Position numbers and translations under genes: made by a program
Assembly (NCBI RefSeq): GCF_001701025.1
Contig: NZ_CP016793.1
Coordinates: forward strand, 7,564,001 to 7,628,000
Length of the DNA: 64,000 nt
Source: Lentzea guizhouensis
GTDB taxonomy: Bacteria > Actinomycetota > Actinomycetes > Mycobacteriales > Pseudonocardiaceae
Reading direction: 5' to 3'
The notes under the pieces: model-generated
Databases searched by the model: none
What the model was told of the DNA's origin: nothing
The model's input: the letters and a program-made list of their open reading frames with translations, nothing else
Shown here: one piece after another, positions 33,722-43,187 of the stretch
How positions within the stretch are numbered: position 1 is the first letter of the stretch
Layout of the letters: the number at the start of each line of letters is the position of its first letter

Positions 33722-35177
33722 ATGAGCAGAGCCAAACCGGAGCCTGCCGACAGGACCACAACCGGCTCGGACTTCCTCCAGCTCACCCTCTCCGACGCTC
33801 CGGCAGGTGGGCGGGCGACGTGGCTCGCGGAGCAGCTGCGCGACGCCATGGCCGACGGCCGCCTGCCCGTCGGCGCACGACTGCCCGCCACCCGGACGCT
33901 GGCCGCTGACCTGCAGGTCTCCCGCGGGTCGTCACCGAGGCCTACCAGCGGCTCGTCGAGGACGGGCACATCGCGGGCCGCGGCGCGCGGGCACGGTCGT
34001 GGTCGCGGTTCCGGCGGCCGCCCCGGTCGTCCGGCCCGTCCCGCCACCCTCGCCGGCGCACGTCTTCACCCAGGAGCCGGCCGACGACGTGTTCGAGTCC
34101 TTCCGCGCCGCCCGCGCGTCGATCGACCTCTCACCCGGTGTGCCCGACCTCGCCTCCTTCCCGCGCCAAGCCTGGCTGCGCGCCGAACGCAAGGTGCTCG
34201 CCACCCTCGAACCCGCCGCGTTCGGCTACGGCGACCCGCGCGGCACACTGCTGCTGCGCCAGGCCGTCTCCGCGTGGCTCGCCCGTGGCCGCGGCATCCG
34301 CGTCGCCCCGGACGACGTGCTGATCACCGCCGGTGTCTCCCAGGCACTCGGCCTGCTCGCGAAGGTGTTGCCAGCACACGACATCAGCACCGTGGCCGTC
34401 GAGGACCCCGGCTCGCTCGGCGTGCGCCAGCACCTCGCCAACGCGGGCCTCACGACCCCGCCGGTCCCGGTCGACGACGACGGCCTGCGGGTCGACCTGC
34501 TGGAGGCGAGCGGCGCACCGGCGGTGATGACCACGCCCGCGCACCAGTTCCCGACCGGTGTCGTGCTCGCCCCGGAACGCCGCCGCCGGCTGCTGCGCTG
34601 GCCGGGCGTGATCGTCGAGGACGACTACGACGCCGAGCACCGCTACGACCGCCCGCCCGTGCCCGCGCTGCGCTCGATGCTCGACCGGGTCTGCTACGCG
34701 GGCAGCGTGTCGAAGCTGCTGGCACCGGCGCTGCGGGTCGGCTGGCTGCTGGTGCCCGCCGGGTACCGCGACGAGATCATCGCCGCCAAGCGCCTGGCCG
34801 ACCTCGGCAACGCCTCCCTGCCCCAGCTCGTGCTGGCCGAGCTGATGACCTCCGGCGAGCTCGAACGCCAGCTGCGGTTCCTGCGCCGCCGCCACATCCG
34901 CCGCCGCGACGCCATGATCGCCGCCGTCCGCGCCGAGCTGCCCGGCGCCCGAGTGCACGGCGCCGCCGCCGGACTGCACCTCACGATCACGTTCGACGCC
35001 GGGTTCTCCGACGTCGAGCTCGCCGCACGAGTGCTCGCCGACGGGGTGAAGGTGCAGCCGCTGTCGTGGCACTGCCAGGCGGACCACGCGCCGGGGCTGG
35101 TGCTCGGGTACGCGGCGACGACGTCAGGGGACATCGCGACGGCGGTGGCCGCGATCAGGCGCGCGCTGCCCGCGTGA
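33722..35177 (+). pseudogene. MocR/PdxR-family PLP-binding regulator, two apparent single-base losses
   Basis: The winged helix starts at ATG 33722 (DFLQLTLSDAP, LAEQLRDAMADGRLPVGARLPATRTLAADLQVSRG) and the aminotransferase-like domain runs in another frame to 35177 (VLITAGVSQALGLLAKVLP, PTGVVLAPERRRRLL, VEDDYDAEHRYDR, PLP Lys in GSVSKLLAPALRVGWL). The bridging sequence VVTEAYQRLVEDGHIAGRG is in the third frame. Thus one base is missing near 33926-33928 (a G run) and another near 33984. With both restored the protein is a normal 485-residue MocR regulator. Two such losses within 60 bases in GC-rich sequence suggest a sequence error. It is divergent from the LysE exporter, its probable target. 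Confidence 0.85.
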
Positions 35178-35197
35178 CGCGCTGTCGCCCCGGGCGG

Positions 35198-36139
35198 TCA
35201 GGCGCGGTCGGCGGGCTTGACCAGCGGCACGTCCCGCGCCAGCATCCGGAACCCGACGCCGTAGTACAGCTCCCGCGCCGCCGGACGCCCTTCCGCACCC
35301 AGGCACGCGACCGTCATGTGCGTCGCCCCGGCGGCACGCGCCAGCCGCATCCCGTGCAGCAACATCGCCGTGGCCAGACCCCGGCGCCGGAAGTCCGGGT
35401 GCGTGCCGACAGGTTCGAACTCCGCGGTCCTGTTCACCTCGTCGAGCCACATGATCGCCGAGCACGCCATCGTCCCGTCCGGCGCTTCCACCAAGACGTG
35501 CAGATCTTCGCGGTAGGGCGCCGTCTGCCGGAGGTCCTCGTACGCCTCGACCGTGTAGACCGACCTGGGCCAGGCGTCGACATGAGCCCGCACGACCGCC
35601 TCCGCGCCTGCCTCGGCGGCGGTGCGGAACCGGAACCCATGCGGCAGCACGGGTTCGGCGATGTCGGTGAGGTCGCGTTCGTTGAGCTGGGTCCAGTCGT
35701 CGAGCGCGCTCTGGTCCTCGGAGTACCCGTGCGCCGCCCACCGCCGCAGCCCGAACTCGTCGTCCGCGCAGGGCAGCACCGTGCGCTCGACACCGGATGC
35801 CACGCCGTCGAACCAGTCGATCACCTCGTCGACCAGCCCGGCGTGGTCGGGGTCGACCTGGTAGGCCAGGTAGGCGCCGGTGATGTCGTGCGTCGAGCCG
35901 TCCCGGCGGCGGACCTGCCGGGGGAGCTGGGCCCAGCCCCACGCCACGAGGTCGTTGTCCGCGAACCACAACCGGCGACGCCACGCATGACTCTCGGTGG
36001 CGTGGGCGCGGCCCCAGTTCCAGGCGAGCTCGCCGTAGGAGGCGTCGCTGTTGACGAGGCCGGGGTGGGTGGCGGTGACCCGTTGGGCCAGGCCCTGCAT
36101 GAGCTGGACGTCCTCGGCGGTGAGGAGATCGGTGGTCAC
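35198..36139 (-). CDS. GNAT acetyltransferase with two tandem GNAT-like domains
   Basis: A 313-residue protein. The C-terminal half is an active-looking GNAT domain (ACSAIMWLDEVNRTAEFEPVGTHPDFRRRGLATAMLLHGMRLARAAGATHMTV, with the RRRGLA acetyl-CoA loop); the N-terminal half (DVQLMQGLAQRV, RLWFADNDLVAWGWAQL) resembles a degenerate second copy. This two-domain build is seen in mycothiol-synthase-like and related actinobacterial acetylases. The substrate is unknown. The GTG at 36139 has no clear Shine-Dalgarno sequence, so it may be leaderless or start slightly later. Confidence 0.87.
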   Translation of the reverse strand: MTTDLLTAEDVQLMQGLAQRVTATHPGLVNSDASYGELAWNWGRAHATESHAWRRRLWFADNDLVAWGWAQLPRQVRRRDGSTHDITGAYLAYQVDPDHAGLVDEVIDWFDGVASGVERTVLPCADDEFGLRRWAAHGYSEDQSALDDWTQLNERDLTDIAEPVLPHGFRFRTAAEAGAEAVVRAHVDAWPRSVYTVEAYEDLRQTAPYREDLHVLVEAPDGTMACSAIMWLDEVNRTAEFEPVGTHPDFRRRGLATAMLLHGMRLARAAGATHMTVACLGAEGRPAARELYYGVGFRMLARDVPLVKPADRA

Positions 36140-36260
36140 GAGAGGGCACTGTGGCAGGGCGCGGCCGAGCCGTCGAACCGTTTTGCGTCGGTCGTCCACG
36201 CTCGGCCCGCGCGCGTGACGAGTCGCGTGGTTCCGGCGATGGCTCCACCTGGAGGTGGTG

Positions 36261-36473
36261 ATGGAACAAGACCGCCCGAGCGGTGACCACGAGGAAGTGT
36301 TCCGCGCGTCGTCGATCCCGTTCCACGAGGTCGCCGCACTCGCCTGCGTCATGGTTTCGATCACGTACGCCCTGTTGGTCCCTGCCGCCGCGGACGACAT
36401 GGCCCGCGCGTTCGCCTTGGGCACTTCGATCGCGTGCGCCGGCTACGCCGTCGGAGCGGACCGGCGGAGGTGA
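36261..36473 (+). CDS. Small membrane protein of unknown function (70 aa)
   Basis: GGAGGTG precedes the ATG at 36261. The product has an acidic N-terminus (MEQDRPSGDHEEVFRASSIPFHEV), two hydrophobic stretches (AALACVMVSITYALLVPAAA and FALGTSIACAGYAVGA) and ends in DRRR. Directly after the stop, another frame encodes HSDREETRRLLRSILKSQDLG to 36549, which looks like a natural amphipathic C-terminus. Two missing bases near 36465-36480 would fuse them to about 96 residues. No family was recognised. It stands alone between a GNAT and an AraC gene. Confidence 0.6.
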   Translation: MEQDRPSGDHEEVFRASSIPFHEVAALACVMVSITYALLVPAAADDMARAFALGTSIACAGYAVGADRRR

Positions 36474-36555
36474 ACGCCTACATCACTCGGACCGGGAGGA
36501 GACACGACGCCTGCTGCGGTCGATCCTGAAGTCCCAGGACCTGGGGTGAGAGTTC

Positions 36556-37329
36556 CTAGGCCAGCGCTTTGGCATACGCGGCGGGGGAGACGCCGACGGT
36601 CTGGGTGAAGTCGCGGACCAGGTGCGCCTGGTCGCTGTACCCCAGGTCCGCCGCGAGACCCGCCCACTCCACGTCCGTCTCGGCCCGTTCCAGCGCCTCG
36701 TGGATCCGGTACCGCAGGATCACCCACTTCGGGCTCACCCCGACGTAGTCCGCGAACAACCGTTGCATCGTCCGCACCGCCACCCCCTGGGCCCGCGCGA
36801 AGTCGGCGACCCGGCGGATCTCCCGGTCGTCGCGGATGCGTTGCACCAGGTCCATCGCGAGCGTCGCCTGCGGGTCCGGCACCGGGCCGAGGCCCAGCAG
36901 GAACGCGTCCAGCGCGGCCACCCGTTCGTCCTCGTCCTCCACGTCCAGCACCAGGCCGGCGGGCACGTCGGTCAGCCGCACGTGCCGGCCGGTCCACTCG
37001 GACACCGGCTCGGCGCGGAACGGCCGGAACCCGCCCGGCCGGAACTGCACCCCCGCCACCCGCACACACCCGTCGAACACCCGGCTGAACAACCCGAGCC
37101 CGACCCCGGCGATCTCCGGGTGCGCGTGCCCGCGTTCGAACACCACGTTCACCGACGGGTGCGGCACGACGTGCGTGGTGTACGGCTGCTCCACCACCCC
37201 GTCGACCAGCCAGTAGTGCTCCAGGTACGGCCGCAGCTCGGCAGCGGGCAGCCGGCGGCGGAACCGGACGCGGGCGAACAGCTCCCGTGCGTCGACGATT
37301 CCCCTGGTGTCCCGGCGCGGCCCGCTCAC
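36556..37329 (-). CDS. AraC-family transcriptional regulator
   Basis: A 257-residue regulator. Residues about 20-130 are an AraC-type N-terminal beta domain (YLEHYWLVDGVVEQPYTTHVVPHPSVNVVFERG, GVQFRPGGFRPF), and the C-terminal double helix-turn-helix spans about 165-250 (RVADFARAQGVAVRTMQRLFADYVGVSPKWVILRYRIHEALERA, LAADLGYSDQAHLVRDFTQTVGVSPAAYAK). GTG start at 37329. It is divergent from the TIGR03086-type gene at 37395, which is the likeliest target. The ligand is unknown. Confidence 0.93.
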   Translation of the reverse strand: MSGPRRDTRGIVDARELFARVRFRRRLPAAELRPYLEHYWLVDGVVEQPYTTHVVPHPSVNVVFERGHAHPEIAGVGLGLFSRVFDGCVRVAGVQFRPGGFRPFRAEPVSEWTGRHVRLTDVPAGLVLDVEDEDERVAALDAFLLGLGPVPDPQATLAMDLVQRIRDDREIRRVADFARAQGVAVRTMQRLFADYVGVSPKWVILRYRIHEALERAETDVEWAGLAADLGYSDQAHLVRDFTQTVGVSPAAYAKALA

Positions 37330-37394
37330 GCGAAGAATCCTAAGTGGCGCGTTTTTTCAAGCACGGCACAACGCCGGAACCTAGCCTCACACCC

Positions 37395-37949
37395 ATGAAG
37401 CTCAGCGTTCTGCTCGACCGTGCCCGCGACCACGCGTTGCCCGTCATCGCGACCATCACCGACGACGACCTCACCAAGCCGACCCCGTGCGCCGACTACG
37501 ACGTGCGCGCGTTGCTCGACCATCTGCTGCACGTCGTCGTGGAGTTCCAGAAGCTCGCGGTCAAGCAGGACGCCGACTTCAGCTCCACCCCGCACTACCC
37601 GGACTGGCGCGAGCGGTACCCGGTCGAGTCCGCCGAGCTCGTCGAGGCGTGGGGGCAGCCCGGCGCGGACGAGGGCATCGCCGGCAACATGAAGATGCCC
37701 GCCTCCGTCGTCGGCGGGCTGGCGCTGCTCGACCTCACCATCCACGCCTCCGACCTCGCGCAGGCCACCGGGCAGCGCTTCGAGCCCGACCCCGAGGTCC
37801 TCACCGCCGTCGACGGCCTGGTCGAGCAGATGGGCCCGACCGCCCTGGAGTGGAACGTGTTCAAGGCGCCGACCGAGCCTCCCGCCGACGCGACCGCGTT
37901 CGAGCGGCTGCTGGCCAAGACCGGTCGCGACCCGCGCTGGAGTGCTTGA
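37395..37949 (+). CDS. TIGR03086-type DinB/mycothiol-dependent-fold metal-binding protein
   Basis: A 184-residue protein of the actinobacterial TIGR03086 / maleylpyruvate-isomerase N-terminal family, a DinB-like four-helix bundle. Conserved elements are LTKPTPCADYDVRALLDHLLHVVVEFQKLA and LLDLTIHASDLAQATGQ; the His residues (LLDHLLH, TIHASD) are the likely metal ligands. Members are thought to be thiol-dependent (mycothiol) S-transferases or isomerases. A paralogue lies at 43630-44199. It precedes the racemase gene by 8 bases, so they share a transcript. Confidence 0.87.
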   Translation: MKLSVLLDRARDHALPVIATITDDDLTKPTPCADYDVRALLDHLLHVVVEFQKLAVKQDADFSSTPHYPDWRERYPVESAELVEAWGQPGADEGIAGNMKMPASVVGGLALLDLTIHASDLAQATGQRFEPDPEVLTAVDGLVEQMGPTALEWNVFKAPTEPPADATAFERLLAKTGRDPRWSA

Positions 37950-37957
37950 CTGGCCCC

Positions 37958-38641
37958 ATGCTGACCATCGGAATGCTCGGCGGGATGAGCTGGGAGAGCA
38001 CCGCGGAGTACTACCGGCTCGCCAACACCGCGGTGCGCGAACGCCTGGGCGGCCTGCACTCCGCTCGGATCGTGCTGCACTCGGTCGACTTCGCCGAGAT
38101 CGAACGCATGCAGGTCGAGTCCAGGTGGGACGACGCCGCCAAGGCACTCGCCCAGGCCGCGCAACAGGTCCAGGCCGGCGGCGCCGACCTCCTGCTCATC
38201 TGCACCAACACCATGCACAAGGTGTACGACCAGGTCCAGGCCGCCGTGGACATCCCGGTGGTCCACCTCGGCGACACCACCGCCGCGGCGATCAAGGCCG
38301 CCGGGCTGACCACGGTCGGGCTGCTCGGCACCGGGTTCACGATGGTCCAGCCGTTCTACCGCGAACGCCTCGAACAGCACGGCCTCACGGTGCTCCTGCC
38401 CTCGCCGGAAGACCAGGCGACCGTGCACCGGATCATCTACGACGAGCTGTGCCTCGGCATCGTGACCGACGAGTCGCGCCGGGCGTACCAGCAGGTCGTC
38501 GACCGGTTCGAGGGCGCGCAGGGCGTGATCCTCGGCTGCACCGAGATCGAGCTGCTGATCAGCCAGGACGACGTGCCGCTGCCGGTGTTCCCGACCACCC
38601 GGCTGCACGTCGAGGCCGCTGTGGACCGGGCGCTGGCCTGA
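37958..38641 (+). CDS. Aspartate/glutamate racemase family protein
   Basis: A 227-residue cofactor-independent racemase. The N-terminal MLTIGMLGGMSWESTAEYY and both catalytic cysteines are present: LLICTNTMHK near residue 86 and VILGCTEIELL near 194. Full-length YgeA/aspartate racemase is of this size. It interconverts L- and D-aspartate or a related amino acid in the cytoplasm. It lies 8 bases downstream of the DinB-fold gene in the same direction. The 108 bases to the secreted protease gene contain CTCAG-TCA-CTGAG, a small palindrome that may be regulatory. Confidence 0.93.
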   Translation: MLTIGMLGGMSWESTAEYYRLANTAVRERLGGLHSARIVLHSVDFAEIERMQVESRWDDAAKALAQAAQQVQAGGADLLLICTNTMHKVYDQVQAAVDIPVVHLGDTTAAAIKAAGLTTVGLLGTGFTMVQPFYRERLEQHGLTVLLPSPEDQATVHRIIYDELCLGIVTDESRRAYQQVVDRFEGAQGVILGCTEIELLISQDDVPLPVFPTTRLHVEAAVDRALA

Positions 38642-38749
38642 GGCGCTGTTTATCTGTTGATGTGACGCACGACGCAACGCGACAACCGAGCGAAGGGTCT
38701 CAGTCACTGAGGGCTATCTCAGCTCCGCAGTGAACCAGGGGAGTTCGCG

Positions 38750-41700
38750 TTGAAACGATCACATCTCGCCGCGGGGCTCGCGGCTGCCGTGGTTGCGGCC
38801 ACGGCAGCCGTCCCCGCCGGCGCGGCGGCACCCGAACAGCAGGTCACAGCACCAGGGCTGACCACGAAGGTCACGCTCATCACCGGCGACCAGGTCACCG
38901 TCGCCGGCGGCGAGGTCCACACCCGCGCCGCGCAGGGCCGCGAACGCGTCGGGTTCCGCAGCTACACCGACCAGCGGGGCGACCTGCACGTCGTGCCGCT
39001 CGACGCGCAGGACCGGCTCAACTCCGGTGAGCTCGACCCGAGACTCTTCGACGTCTCGCTGCTCGCCAGATCCGGCTACGACGACACGGCCACCAGGTCC
39101 ATCCCGCTGATCGTGCAGGGGCAGGCGATCAGCGCGGCGGACGCACGCGCGTTGCCGAGCATCGGCGCGCACGCGGTCAAGGCCGACAAGAACGGCTCGT
39201 TCTGGTCCGGTGCCAGGGCGGCGGGCACCGGCAGGATCTGGCTCGACGGCAAGGTCACCGCGTCACTGGACCGCAGCACCGCGCAGGTCGGCGCACCGCA
39301 GGCGTGGGCCAAGGGCTTCACCGGCAAGGACGTCACCGTCGCCGTGCTCGACACCGGCGTCGACGAGACCCACCCCGACCTCGCGGGTGCCGTGGTGGAG
39401 TCCAAGAACTTCAGCGACAGCGACACCACCGACGACCGGCACGGTCACGGCACGCACGTCGCCTCCACCATCACCGGCGACGGCAAGTACAAAGGCATCG
39501 CACCCGACTCCACGATCGTCAGCGGCAAGGTCCTCGGCGACCACGGCGGCGGCAGCGAGTCCAACATCATCGCCGGCATGGAGTGGGCCGCGACCAAGGC
39601 CAAGGTCGTCAACATGAGCCTCGGCAGCTCGTGGCCCGACGAGGGCACCGACCCGATGTCGCTGGCGCTCAACCGGATCACCGCGCAGACCGGCGCGCTG
39701 TTCGTGGTCGCGGCAGGCAACTCCGGTGGCGCGATCGGCTCGCCCGCGGCCGCCGACGCGGCCCTCGCCGTCGGCGCCGTGGACCGCGACGACGAGCTCG
39801 CCGAGTTCTCCTCCCGCGGCCCCCGCTGGAACAACCACGCCATCAAACCCGACATCACCGCGCCGGGCGTCGACATCGTTGCCGCCAAGGCCAAGAACGG
39901 CCGCATCGGCACCCCGGTCGGCGACGCGCACGTGGCGCTGTCGGGCACCTCGATGGCCACCCCGCACGTGGCCGGAGCGGCCGCCGTCGTCGCCGCGCAG
40001 CACCCGGCGTGGAAGGCCGGGGACATCAAGGCCGCGCTGATGAACTCCGCCAGGCCCAACCCCGCGCTCACCGCCTACGAGCAGGGCACCGGACGCCTCG
40101 ACGTCGGCAAGGCCGTGTCCGGCTCCGTGACCACCGACGCCGGCAGCCTCTCGCTGGGCACCGCGAAGTGGCCGCACGACGACGACCAGCCGACCACCCA
40201 GAAGCTGACCTACCGCAACACCGGTACCGCGCCGGTCACGGTCGACCTGACCGTCGCCGAGGTCAAGCCCGCGGCGACCGGCCTGTTCACCGTGTCCCCG
40301 GCCCGGCTCACCATCCCGGCCGGCGGCACCGCCGACGCGACCGTCACCGCCGACACCAGGGCGAACGTGCCCGACGGCATCTACAGCGCCGCCGTCGTCT
40401 CCTCCGACGGCACGCGGGTCGCGCTGGGGGTGAACAAGGAGGTCGAGAGCTACGACGTGAAGCTCACGTTCGTCGACCACGAGGGCAAGCCGACGTCCAA
40501 CTACAACTACCGGTTCGTCGACCTGGACAAGCCGGTCGCCTACCTGCGGCACGACCCGTCCGGCTCGATCGTGCAGCGACTGCCCAAGGGCAGGTACTTC
40601 TTCGACTCCTCGGTCAGCACCAGCGGCACCGGCAGGGACGACAACAGGGTCACCGCCGCCATCGAGCCCGCGTTCGAGGTCGCCGCGGACACCGAGTTCG
40701 TGGTCGACGGACGGCAGGGCAACCAGCCCGGCTTCCGCACCGACCAGCAGGCGACCGCGGCGAGCTCCGAGATGGCCTTCTCCCTGCAGGCGACCTGGGG
40801 AGGCACGGGCACGACGTGGATCCTGCGCGACTTCAACGGCGTGTTCGTCCGCCCGTCGCAGACCGCGTACCCGGCGTTCGCCTGGCACGCGCAGTCGGTC
40901 CTGGCCAAGCCGGACGGCACCGGCGGCTTCGCCGGCAGCCCGTACCAGTACCACCTGCGGATCAGCGAGAACACCCGTGTGCCCGCCGAGGTGCAACGCA
41001 CCGTGCGCGACCGTGAGCTCGCACGGGTGAACTCCGTGACGCACGCACGGGTGCCGGGCTCCATCGTGCAGCTCAGCCAGGGCGCGTCCGGCCCGGTGCC
41101 GTTGCGGGTGCAGGAGTTCTACACCCCGGGCGTGCCGTGGTTCGACTCGCTCACCGAGTTCGCCAAGCTCGGCGAGTACCCGGCGCTGGGCTCCCAGTAC
41201 GCCGGTTCGCCGCGCACCTACGAACGCGGCCGCACCGTGACCGAGCACCGCAACAGCGCCGTCTACGGCCCCGGTCTGCCGCACTCGCCCGGTGCCGTGC
41301 GGTTCGCCGGCCGCGTGGGCGACCTGCTGCGCCTGGACCTGCCGGTGCACAGCTCCGCCGGCATGATCGGCAGCAGCACGTCGACCGGTCGCACCACGGT
41401 GACGCTGGACGGTCAGGTCATCTCCGACCAGGACTACCCCGGCTACGCCCACATCCCCGGCGTTCCGGCGGAGAAGCGCCGCTACCAGGCCCACGTCGAG
41501 GCGGCCCGCGACGGGCTGACGTCGCGGCTGACGGCGGACTGGTCGTTCACCTCCGAGCACGTGCCCGGCGAGGAGTACCGGTCCGTCCCGCTGCTGGCCG
41601 TGCGGTTCGCGCCGCGGCTCGACGACCACAACCGGGCACGGGCGGGCCGTCCGCTCACGTTCCCGGTGACCGTCGAGCGCAACGGCGCCGGCCAGGTCAC

Positions 41701-41905
41701 CGACCTCAAGGATCCGGCGGTGCAGGTGTCCTACGACGAGGGCCTGACCTGGAAGCCGGTGCCGCTGCGCAAGGCCCGCGACAAGTGGCTGGTCACGCTG
41801 TGGCACCCGAAGGACGCCACGTCGGTGTCGCTCAAGGCCCGCGCGGCCGACGCGGGCGGTGAGGTGCAGCAGACCATCATCCGCGCGTACGAGCTGACGA
41901 AGTAG
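38750..41905 (+). CDS. Large secreted subtilisin-like serine protease (S8)
   Basis: A 1,051-residue exported protease. The TTG start has AGGGGAG 7 bases upstream. The signal peptide (KRSHLAAGLAAAVVAATAAVPAGAAA) is cleaved near residue 27, followed by a propeptide (about 30-190) and the S8 domain with Asp in VAVLDTGVDETHPDL, His in HGHGTHVAS, Asn in AAGNSGG and Ser in LSGTSMATPHVAGAA. About 550 residues of beta-rich C-terminal domains follow. The enzyme would degrade proteins outside the cell. A terminator-like hairpin lies 10 bases after the stop, and the gene appears monocistronic. Confidence 0.96.
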   Translation: MKRSHLAAGLAAAVVAATAAVPAGAAAPEQQVTAPGLTTKVTLITGDQVTVAGGEVHTRAAQGRERVGFRSYTDQRGDLHVVPLDAQDRLNSGELDPRLFDVSLLARSGYDDTATRSIPLIVQGQAISAADARALPSIGAHAVKADKNGSFWSGARAAGTGRIWLDGKVTASLDRSTAQVGAPQAWAKGFTGKDVTVAVLDTGVDETHPDLAGAVVESKNFSDSDTTDDRHGHGTHVASTITGDGKYKGIAPDSTIVSGKVLGDHGGGSESNIIAGMEWAATKAKVVNMSLGSSWPDEGTDPMSLALNRITAQTGALFVVAAGNSGGAIGSPAAADAALAVGAVDRDDELAEFSSRGPRWNNHAIKPDITAPGVDIVAAKAKNGRIGTPVGDAHVALSGTSMATPHVAGAAAVVAAQHPAWKAGDIKAALMNSARPNPALTAYEQGTGRLDVGKAVSGSVTTDAGSLSLGTAKWPHDDDQPTTQKLTYRNTGTAPVTVDLTVAEVKPAATGLFTVSPARLTIPAGGTADATVTADTRANVPDGIYSAAVVSSDGTRVALGVNKEVESYDVKLTFVDHEGKPTSNYNYRFVDLDKPVAYLRHDPSGSIVQRLPKGRYFFDSSVSTSGTGRDDNRVTAAIEPAFEVAADTEFVVDGRQGNQPGFRTDQQATAASSEMAFSLQATWGGTGTTWILRDFNGVFVRPSQTAYPAFAWHAQSVLAKPDGTGGFAGSPYQYHLRISENTRVPAEVQRTVRDRELARVNSVTHARVPGSIVQLSQGASGPVPLRVQEFYTPGVPWFDSLTEFAKLGEYPALGSQYAGSPRTYERGRTVTEHRNSAVYGPGLPHSPGAVRFAGRVGDLLRLDLPVHSSAGMIGSSTSTGRTTVTLDGQVISDQDYPGYAHIPGVPAEKRRYQAHVEAARDGLTSRLTADWSFTSEHVPGEEYRSVPLLAVRFAPRLDDHNRARAGRPLTFPVTVERNGAGQVTDLKDPAVQVSYDEGLTWKPVPLRKARDKWLVTLWHPKDATSVSLKARAADAGGEVQQTIIRAYELTK

Positions 41906-41914
41906 TCGCCGGAA

Positions 41915-41955
41915 CCGGTTCCCGTCCGTGAAACCGGGTTGCGGACGGGGACCGG
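41915..41955 (+). terminator. Strong hairpin after the S8 protease gene
   Basis: CCGGTTCCCGTCCG (41915-41928) pairs with CGGACGGGGACCGG (41942-41955) through 14 bp with one wobble and a 13-base loop, starting 9 bases after the protease stop. It ends 19 bases before the next gene. Confidence 0.75.
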
Positions 41956-41974
41956 CCTCCCGCAGTTTGATCAC

Positions 41975-42727
41975 ATGCAGTCACGTGTCGCGCTGGTCAC
42001 CGGCGCTGGATCGGGAATCGGCGCCGGAATCGCGCAGGAGCTGGCCGAGCTCGGCCACCGGGTCGCCGTGGTCGACCGCAACCTCGACGGTGCCCGCGAG
42101 GTCGCCGCGCGGATCGGCGAGGCGGGTGGGCAGGCGGTCGCGGTGGCGTGCGACGTCAGCGACCCCGCCTCGGTGAGCGCGGCGGTCGAGGAGGTCCGCA
42201 CGGCGTTCGGGCCGGTCGAGATCCTGGTCAACAACGCCGGCTTCGCGAAGGACAACCATCCGCTGGACATGCCGCTGGAGGACTGGGACGCGGTGCAGGG
42301 CACGTTGCTGCGCGGCGCGTTCCTGATGCTCAAGGCCACCGCGCCGGCGATGCGCGACGCCGGGTGGGGCCGGATCGTCAACATCTCCAGCATCTCCGCG
42401 ATCGTGCAGGGCGAGCGGATCAACTACGTCGCCGCCAAGGCCGGTGTCGAGGGCCTGACCCGCGGCGCCGCGCTCGACCTCGCGCCGCACGGCATCACCG
42501 TCAACGCCGTCGGTCCCGGCACCGTGCAGACCGGCATGACCGTCGTGAGCGCCGCCCGCGCCGGGCGCACGATGGAGGAGCACCTGGAGGTGGTGCGCGA
42601 GTCCATCCCGGTGGGGCGGATCGGCACGCCGCACGACATCGCGCGGGCGGTGCTGTTCTTCGCCGCCGAGGACGCCGACTTCGTGACCGGACAGGTCATC
42701 TACGTCAGCGGCTACCCGCACGGCTGA
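41975..42727 (+). CDS. 3-oxoacyl-ACP-reductase-like SDR
   Basis: A 250-residue classical SDR: TGAGSGIG (residues about 9-16), LVNNAGF near 86, Ser in NISSISA near 137 and YVAAK near 150. The C-terminal ends with FVTGQVIYVSGYPHG, the oxoacyl-reductase style of FabG-like enzymes. Asp in VVDRNL after the second strand suggests NAD preference. The substrate is unknown. The ATG at 41975 follows the protease terminator, so it has its own promoter or depends on read-through. Confidence 0.93.
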   Translation: MQSRVALVTGAGSGIGAGIAQELAELGHRVAVVDRNLDGAREVAARIGEAGGQAVAVACDVSDPASVSAAVEEVRTAFGPVEILVNNAGFAKDNHPLDMPLEDWDAVQGTLLRGAFLMLKATAPAMRDAGWGRIVNISSISAIVQGERINYVAAKAGVEGLTRGAALDLAPHGITVNAVGPGTVQTGMTVVSAARAGRTMEEHLEVVRESIPVGRIGTPHDIARAVLFFAAEDADFVTGQVIYVSGYPHG

Positions 42728-42767
42728 GGCCGGCGGGGTCGGGCCTGGCCCGACCCCGTTCCGGTTC

Positions 42768-43187
42768 CTACCTGTACGGCGCCAGGGTCTCCTGGTCCTC
42801 GTCGGGCGCGCCCATGACCGGGTGCACCTCGATCGGCTGGTTGAGGATCTTCCCGCCAGGACCGGGACACGCCGACGCCTTCTGGCAGATCTCCAGCAGC
42901 CGCTCGCGGCTGTCGACGTCGACTACCCAGTACCCGGCGATGACCTCCTTGGACTCCGCGAACGGCCCGTCGACCACGCTCGGCACACCGTTCTCGCCGC
43001 CGCGCACCACGAACGCCCGCGCCGGACCGCTGAGCCCCTCGGACTGCAGCAGCTCACCGGTCGCGCGCAGCTCCGCGTCGAGGTCGCGCATGTAGCCGAC
43101 CATGCGGTGCATGTCCTCGTCGGTCCACGCGGCGAGCCCCTCCCAGTCCTCCTGGGCGCCGCCGTAGCTGACCAGCATGTACTTCAC
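42768..43187 (-). CDS. YCII/DGPF-domain protein
   Basis: A 139-residue protein with the full YCII-related fold and the DGPF motif (VVDGPFAESKEVIAGYWVVDVDSRE), starting KYMLVSYGG. These proteins usually accompany ECF42 sigma factors, but here the partner is a VOC-fold protein whose stop overlaps the GTG at 43187 (GTGA). GGGGAG lies 5 bases before the GTG. The only ECF42 sigma gene in the window is 10 kb away with its own shortened YCII-like partner, so cross-talk is conceivable. Enzymatic activity is unproven for the family. Confidence 0.88.
   Translation of the reverse strand: MKYMLVSYGGAQEDWEGLAAWTDEDMHRMVGYMRDLDAELRATGELLQSEGLSGPARAFVVRGGENGVPSVVDGPFAESKEVIAGYWVVDVDSRERLLEICQKASACPGPGGKILNQPIEVHPVMGAPDEDQETLAPYR

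Noticed and set aside
39263..41974. 903-codon minus-strand frame across the S8 protease gene
   Set aside because: Antisense shadow of a GC-rich gene, with Arg/Gly/Val repeats and no plausible start.
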